Shown here one piece after another: positions 57,971-64,000 of a stretch of DNA of 64,000 bases. The stretch lies in the NCBI GenBank assembly GCA_012295275.1, contig CM022678.1, positions 9,668,574 to 9,732,573 of the forward strand. Direction: 5' to 3'. The DNA is from Chrysomallon squamiferum (Eukaryota; Mollusca; Gastropoda; Neomphalida; Peltospiridae). The translations under genes were made by a program, and so were the position numbers. The stretch's first letter is position 1; every line of letters begins with the position of its first letter. A model generated the notes under the pieces. The model was not told where the DNA came from. It made no database searches and worked only from the letters and a program-made list of their open reading frames with translations.

Positions 57971-59024
57971 CTGATGGTAGAATGTGGTGACAGTGATTGT
58001 GTAGCTTATCTGATGAAAAAAAACTGTTTTCAATTACAGTTCTATCAGGTACATTCTGAGAGAATAGTATTTTTTTCTTTTCCAGTTTGTATGAGGATAA
58101 AATAATATTATTAATGATATATATAGTATTTACTGACATATTTTCTTTTGTCCTGCTTGTCTGGTAATAAAGTGATACTGTTAATAATATATCCAGTTTT
58201 TTACCCTGATTATAGAGGTTAAGTTTTCTATGCCACTCTGTATTTTCTGATATAGATAATGTTAATTCCACTTCATAGAAAATGATTTTAAAAAGACTCT
58301 GTAGAAAAGTTTTCTGACACAAAGAATGATAATTTCAACCATACAACTTAACTGATGATTTTTGCCTCTATCCAATGTTCTGATATAGAAACTAATAATT
58401 TCTACAATCCTGTTTGTATGATATTTTTACTGCTCTATTCAACATTTTCTGATACAGAATAACATGATAAAATATGCTGTTAATTCACACACACTGATAC
58501 TGATATTTATGTGCTGATAAAATACACGGACCAAAGTTTATAAAGCAAATCATATTTTTATTAGATTTTTGTTTTCATTGGCCAGTTATTATAAGAAGTG
58601 TTTTTGATAATATCAGTTATTATTTGTTAAATTTATGTTATGCACTGTATGTGTGAGGATGTATGTCAGTATGTATGTTGGTATGTCTCTGAATATATGT
58701 GTGCCTGTATGTGTTTGTGTGTTTTGGTGTATGTATGTGTCAGTATGTATGCTGGTATGTCTCTGCATATAAGTGTGTCTGTATGTGTTTGTGTGTTTTG
58801 GTGTATGTATGTGTATGTGTCAGTATGTATGTTGGTATATCTGTTTGTGTGGGTTTTGCCTAAGTGAATGTGTGTGACTGTGTGAATGTGTATGTTCTGT
58901 TGTGTGAGTATTGGAATGTTATTGGTGTTTGGTTTGTGTCTATTACTTGTGTATATGTGATATATGTATATTTATGTATGCACAAAATAGAATATAAATT
59001 CTGCAGCTAAAGCATCAAATCAAT
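57971..59024 (+). other. 3' flank with TGTATG-rich DNA
   Basis: No gene. The frame on the minus strand at 57843-58322 is antisense to the last exon and is not supported. TGTATG/TCAGTATGTATG repeats lie at 58648-58830. Confidence 0.65.
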
Positions 59025-59576
59025 TTATTTAGCACACTTTAATAAAAAACAGATTAATTTTTAATACTAGCTCCTGTTAAATAAAGTAATCAATTAAATA
59101 AAGTAATAAAATAATAAAAAACAGATGTCTAGATGAATTTTTAGTACTAGCTCCTGTTAAATAAAGTAATTAATTATCCAATGTAATAATTTGAAACAGG
59201 TGAAAAAAAAAGAAAAAAGTAACACCTGTAATTAAATTATATTATCTTTTTTCAATATTTTTGTTTATAATGCACATATACAAGTATTATGTTTTTTATA
59301 GGCATTTTTAATTAATTAATTTTTATATTTGTTACAATTTTGCTGTTGAATTTGATTTTTTAATTCACTGTTACTGTTTCTTGGTAAATAAAAATGAGAT
59401 ATAAAACTGTTTTCAGGGTGTTTATTATTAGTGATTTTGTTTTTAATTTGGGTGGGAAACTGTATTTGTTTATTTCATATCTTTTAACAATATAAATAAA
59501 GTTTTATCAAAAGAGAGTTATTTCCCTTATATTATAACAATTATTGTCCATGATCAATTGCTTATAATGTCATAAA

Positions 59577-59635
<59 letters not shown>

Positions 59636-60388
59636 TATTATTATTATTATTGTTATTATTATTATTATTATTTATTATTATTATAAATTAACAAAGAATA
59701 AATAAATATAATACTAAAATAGGTTTATTTCTGATTAAAAAAAATTGTAATTTTTTGTTTGTTTGTCTTACTGGGGTATTCATGATAAATTACAAAATAA
59801 TACTTGAGTGATATGTTTACTTTGTGAAGGCAATTATTTTATAAAATTTGGTCTAAGAATATTTTGAATTGTAACTCAGTTCTCAACATATAAATAATAG
59901 TTGCTGGAAAAGTTATACTTATTCTGAAATAGTACTTAAAAGGAAAAGAAAGAATATATATATATATCTATGTAGAAGTAAACACATTTTCCAGTCAACT
60001 AAATGATAAGGAGCAATTGTGAATGAAATATTAAATTTTTTTATAATTAAATTAAATTTTAAATGGAATAACAATTGTTGTTATCAAATATTTATTTCAT
60101 GGAAGCAGTAATAATCTATTTAAATATGTAAAAAATTAAAAACTAAAACTATTGTGTGTATGTATGGGCATGCTTGTGTACATTTGTGTGTGTGTGTGTG
60201 TGTGTGTGTGCAACTTGTGTTTGTGACTAAACAAGCACACACTAATATACGCAAACACACACACAAACAACATGTTATATTAATTTCTACATAGTTTATA
60301 ATGTATACTTATTAGTATAAAACACCTAATGACTTGTATATTATTTAGAAAATTCTATTAAACTGTATTATTACTAATTTCATCTCAT
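59025..60388 (+). other. AT-rich end of copy B with an AAT/ATT hairpin tract
   Basis: Partial 70-bp repeat units at 59025-59170. (AAT)n into (ATT)n at about 59580-59690, longer than in A. (GT)n at about 60186-60210. Similarity to copy A ends here. Confidence 0.65.
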
Positions 60389-61325
60389 AGTCAGACGTGT
60401 TGAATTGTACTGAGTTTGTTCTATCTGCAGTGAAAACATTAATATGCAGATTCACATGCGTGCATGTAGAATTCACTATCACATGCACAGAAACGCAAAC
60501 ACACAGAAAAACACACGCACATACACACATAAAGAATAATAATAAGACAAGAAGAAGAATAACGAACAGATTCTATTCAAGGTCATCGAGGAAAGTGTTA
60601 GTTACGTAGCCCAGTGTTAATAATGTATTTTTTATTAACCGAAATCTAATAAAAATCTTAAATTCGTTAAGCTACTTGTCTCCCTCTCTCCCTCTCTCCA
60701 TCACTGTTCTTTGGAATGAACTACTTTAGTTTATTCTTTTAATCATAAAATAAATAGCTTACTAAATAAAATAAAATAACAACAGATAAAAAGTAATCAT
60801 GTGAAGATATAAAATGTATTACGTAATTGGACAGTGATACATTTTCTCAAAGTATTAAAGTGTTTCACTGTTCATAGAAGACGCAAGAAACAAAGTTATA
60901 TTTTGTTAGCGCCAAATCAATCTTAGCACATTGTTTAAATTCATACACAAAGTGTTAGTATTAATATTTAGTTTTATATGTTACAAAGAATCAACAATTG
61001 CCTTTCTGTGCAAAGTACAAATACAGGCTGAATGCCACAAATTCATTAATTAACAAAAACAACAACAACAACAACAACAATAATAATTATAATTATAATA
61101 CTAAATCACATTTCTCTTTAGTACAAAACTTATTTCGTTTATTATAACTGTCACTGAGAGAATGTTCAATGCGTGCGCGTCTGCAGTTACCGTTTTCAGC
61201 CGGCAAAATTTTCATTCCAGTGTAATTGTTACTTCCTTCAGACATTTAGTTATAATCATGGACCAAAACGTATGAAAACACACATACATTATACATGCAT
61301 GTATATAATAAAAGTAGTAGTAGCA

Positions 61326-61356
<31 letters not shown>

Positions 61357-61614
61357 TGTTACATGCTATTTCCAGGTATTTCTTTTTCATCAAATCAAGA
61401 ATCGGAAAGAAAAAAAATTCATTTGTGACCATTTGCTAATAAAAATAATGCTCAGTCTTTGGAAGCTATTTATCACGATTGATGTACTAGATAAAAATAC
61501 ATAATTAAACACATAACACGTCTTTTTTGAGAACAATCAGTTATTGAGTTTTCATATGCAAACTATTTAAGGGCCACGTGGGACACCAATTGTTTTTAAA
61601 ACAAAGTAATCTTA

Positions 61615-61615
<1 letters not shown>
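60389..61615 (+). other. Unique flank, no gene seen
   Basis: CA-containing DNA lies at 60490-60530, (CAA)n at about 61056-61080 and a T-run at 61326-61354. Short frames have no family signature. Confidence 0.5.
60785..60940 (-). repeat. Diverged ~140-bp repeat, inverted partner of 21880-22020
   Basis: Read on the minus strand it contains AATGTGCTAAGATTGATTTG, GGCGCTAACAAAATATAACT and 'acagtgaaacactttaatac', in the same order as at 21880. It lies beyond the end of copy B, as its partner lies beyond copy A, but in the opposite orientation. Confidence 0.75.
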
Positions 61616-61647
<32 letters not shown>

Positions 61648-61970
61648 CATGTATGTATGTATGTATGTATGTATGTTTGTATGTATGTATGTATGTATGT
61701 ATGTATGTATGTTTGTATGTATGTATGTATGTATGTATGTATCTATATATGTATGTATGTTTGTATGTATGTATGTATGTATGTATGTATGCATGCATGT
61801 ATGTATGTATGTATGCATGTATGTATGCATGTATGTATATATATATATATGTATGTATGCATGTATGTATGTATGTATGTATGTATGCATGTATGTATGC
61901 ATGTATATATGTATGTATGTATATATATATATGTGTATATGCATGTATGAATGGATGTATGTATGTATTC
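61616..61970 (+). repeat. (TATG)n microsatellite
   Basis: ATGT/TATG units with interruptions 'gcatgcatg', 'gtttg' and '(ta)n'. All frames on both strands are open (MYVC.../IHTY...), artefacts of the repeat. Confidence 0.97.
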
Positions 61971-62890
61971 CTGTACTTCAAAAGAAATGGTATTTTTTTA
62001 ATAAAAAAAATAAAGTTTTTCTTTCATATTGATCTTCTTTTGCAAAAGACGTGAAACACGTAACTGCAAATATAAATTTTCGGATTAGAATTTTTACTAA
62101 TAGGAGATCGCAGGGCCTTTAAAAACACATATTAAAATATTTTGTTATCTCTTTTAGTGTAACATTCCTTAATTTCTTTTTCTTATACATTTTTTTGTAG
62201 GGTTTATTTGACGGTTACTATTAAAAAATAAATGTATTATTTACTGAGAATAATGATTTTATATATAAACTAATTAAAACCATGCATTATCAGGAGCAGT
62301 TTAAACGCTCTAATAATATTAAAAAGTGATAATATTACTTTACTTTATTAATTAGTAAGTTTTGTGTAATTTTCAAAATCTCCATATTTCAAACATATTT
62401 TTATTAATTTATTTTGATATAATAATGAATATTATTGTTATCCATAAAGTTAAAAACGTACTCAAAGTCTTTAATAATAAATTATTTTAGTAATTGTACA
62501 ATATTATTTAATTATATATATATATTAGATGTATAAAATATTAATAAATTATTCTTGGTAAATAATCAAACAAAATAGTATTATCACTGATACCTAAAAA
62601 TACTTTTTCTAACAAAATTCTTAATTCTAAGTGTTAAATAAATATTACTGTTATGTTTAAAACTCAGAGGCATCGTTGGTTTCTAAAATGAATATTAAGA
62701 AAAGTTTTGGGTGATTAAATTCAGTGATATTAAACTTTGACCGGTTGTAACGGAAGGGACATTCAAATTTTAAATATTTTTAAAACACATTATAAATACA
62801 TGTGCTGAAAACATCAAGTTTTTGTATTTTCTGAACTTCTAATCAAGCCGTACCAAACACTGACTTGATGAGTGGACATGTTTTCACTTC
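61971..62890 (+). other. AT-rich unique DNA
   Basis: No gene, RNA or repeat longer than a short (TA) run at 62514-62525. Confidence 0.5.
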
Positions 62891-62894
62891 TGCC

Positions 62895-63080
62895 GTCTCT
62901 GTAGATCTACTCAACATATACTCCGTGAGACGTGTCTCTGTAGATGTACTCAACAGATACTCAGTGAGACGTCTCTCTGTAGATGTACTCAACAGACACT
63001 CCGTGAGACGTCTCTCTGTAGATGTACTCAACAGACACTCGGTGAGACGTCTCTGTAGATGTACTCAACAGATACTCAGT
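62895..63080 (+). repeat. 39-bp minisatellite, ~5 units
   Basis: Units of GTAGATGTACTCAACAGATA plus 'ctcagtgagacgtctctct'. The first and last units are shortened. Open on both strands in some frames. It contains several CpGs. Confidence 0.94.
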
Positions 63081-63640
63081 AATAATAAATAAAATGATTT
63101 TTTTCTTTGTCGTTCTGTTCAAAATTATAATGAAGAATTAAATATAAGAAAGAAAGAAAGAAATTATATCAATAAATTATTTTAGATTATATATATATAT
63201 ATAATGATTAATAAAAACAATAAATGTGTCCGAATTCTCGTGCTGTACCTAATTACAGAAAAAGGAATTCTAGAAGAAAAAGACATATTATAAAACAATA
63301 ACACCCACAAGTATTGTCATATGTATCTGTATATCAATCTATTTGTCTGTCTGCCTGTCTACATACATGTATGTATGTATGTATGTATGTATGTATATAT
63401 ATGTATATATATATATGAAATGTTTAACTTACCTATGAAAATTCATAGTGATATTTTTAAAGGGTATGACAAATACACAGAAAAGAATAAGAAAAAACAA
63501 TACACTGATGAAATCACATCTTAACTTTTCCATAGCTACAAATTAATTATTTATCCGGAAATTCAATTAAGAAGCGTAGCGGATAAACCAGACACGTGAT
63601 TGTGTTGTTTTCTTCTGCTGTTATCGGCTGCTCGCACAGA
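63081..63640 (+). other. AT-rich DNA with (ATGT)n
   Basis: (TATG)n at 63366-63400 and (TA) at 63400-63416. No gene until the CpG-containing DNA beyond 63560. Confidence 0.55.
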
Positions 63641-63676
63641 TCAATTGGCAGACGGAAATTATTCAAGTTTAAGACG

Positions 63677-63749
63677 ATGTCTGATTTACAGCGATCAGTT
63701 CTGTATCAGATTTTCTCATTTCAAGTCGCACAACGTTTAGGCAAGTCAG
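63677..63749 (+). CDS. Possible first coding exon of an unidentified gene
   Basis: ATG in 'aagacgatgtc' opens MSDLQRSVLYQIFSFQVAQR LGKS, which ends at CAG|GTAACG, an acceptable donor. The surrounding 350 bases are richer in GC and CpG than the window average, as expected near a promoter. No homologue recognised, and the rest of the gene would lie beyond the window. A chance open frame cannot be excluded. Confidence 0.3.
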
Positions 63750-63789
63750 GTAACGATAAAACTATTTTATTTAACGATGAACGGTTTTA

Positions 63790-64000
63790 ATACATTTATC
63801 TTTTATGAATATGTTTAACACCCGAGCCAGAGAACAGTTTTTCAGTCAGCAGTAACAAGGGATCAGCGGCGTGCAACATAGAGCAAAACCCGCACGTGTC
63901 CAGTTACACTGCAACAAGCGACTGCCCCCGAGTTACAGCCTGGTGTGTAACCCTGGTAACTAACAAGCACAAATAACATGAACGCAACAGGGGCGATCAA
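63790..64000 (+). other. CpG-containing unique sequence at the window edge
   Basis: GC-richer than its surroundings, with 'agcggcgtgc', 'acccgcacgtg' and 'gcgactgcccccgag'. It may be intron or regulatory sequence of the gene that may start at 63677. Confidence 0.35.

Larger units (their letters stand above)
31262..60388 (+). repeat. Copy B of the direct duplication
   Basis: Colinear with 1-18428. It is the longer copy. It keeps a ~7.4 kb block (about 37540-44960) missing from A, and its 45-bp, 69-bp and 36-bp minisatellites are expanded. The sum of these differences (about 10.5 kb) accounts for the difference in length. Similarity to A ends at about 60388, with unrelated flanks from there on. 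Confidence 0.93.

Noticed and set aside
57843-58322. 159-codon open frame on the minus strand
   Set aside because: Antisense to the last LRR-gene exon and its 3' flank; the sense exon has splice signals and phase support while this frame has none.
61578-62054. Long Met/Tyr/Val/Cys and Ile/His/Thr/Tyr frames
   Set aside because: (TATG)n microsatellite read in different frames; no composition or motif of a real protein.

Overview
This is nuclear DNA from an animal. It is very AT-rich and packed with micro- and minisatellites. Its genes are split into short exons with GT-AG introns, and it carries LINE and MULE-type transposon remains. A TRIM/NHL-type beta-propeller gene and recognisable CAMSAP (Patronin) exons point to a bilaterian invertebrate. 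A mollusc or other lophotrochozoan is my best guess, from gene content and repeat style only. No bacterial, organellar or CRISPR features are visible.

The dominant structure is one very long direct duplication. Bases 1-18428 (copy A) align in the same orientation, with a few percent base differences, to 31262-60388 (copy B). They share the same exons, the same LINE and MULE insertions and the same microsatellite positions. Copy B is about 10.7 kb longer. It keeps a ~7.4 kb block (about 37540-44960) that A replaces with ~0.4 kb of CAGA-type repeat, and three minisatellites are strongly expanded in it. A 200-base run of N (24144-24343) lies between the copies, so they sit on two separately assembled contigs. 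A true tandem duplication and two unmerged haplotypes are both possible.

Layout: (1) 1-310, a CAMSAP CH-domain exon; 430-2110, a LINE fragment; 2307-4863, candidate exons; 5150-6660, a repeat and a LINE 3' end; 6710-8854, candidate exons ending in a leucine-rich-repeat (LRR) exon; 8880-11145, trinucleotide DNA, a 69-bp minisatellite and a MULE transposase fragment; 11762-15945, six 3' exons of the LRR gene; 16-18.4 kb, repeats. (2) 18.4-24.1 kb, copy-A-only flank: a CA/ACTAC satellite, a small GC-rich island and a TRIM-like NHL gene on the minus strand cut by the gap. (3) 24.3-31.2 kb, AT-rich DNA, then three CAMSAP exons (29459-30910) leading into copy B. (4) 31.3-60.4 kb, copy B. (5) 60.4-64 kb, unique flank with microsatellites and one possible first exon.

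The clearest gene signal is the 3' part of an LRR protein. Most of its exons in copy B (47091-57970) are open and phase-compatible, while copy A has frameshifts, a stop and a lost splice acceptor. The CAMSAP signal is clear by sequence, but its exons show repeated one-base frame breaks. It is therefore either decayed or affected by small indels in the assembly. Coordinates of exons are my own splice-site readings, and repeat counts are approximate hand counts.
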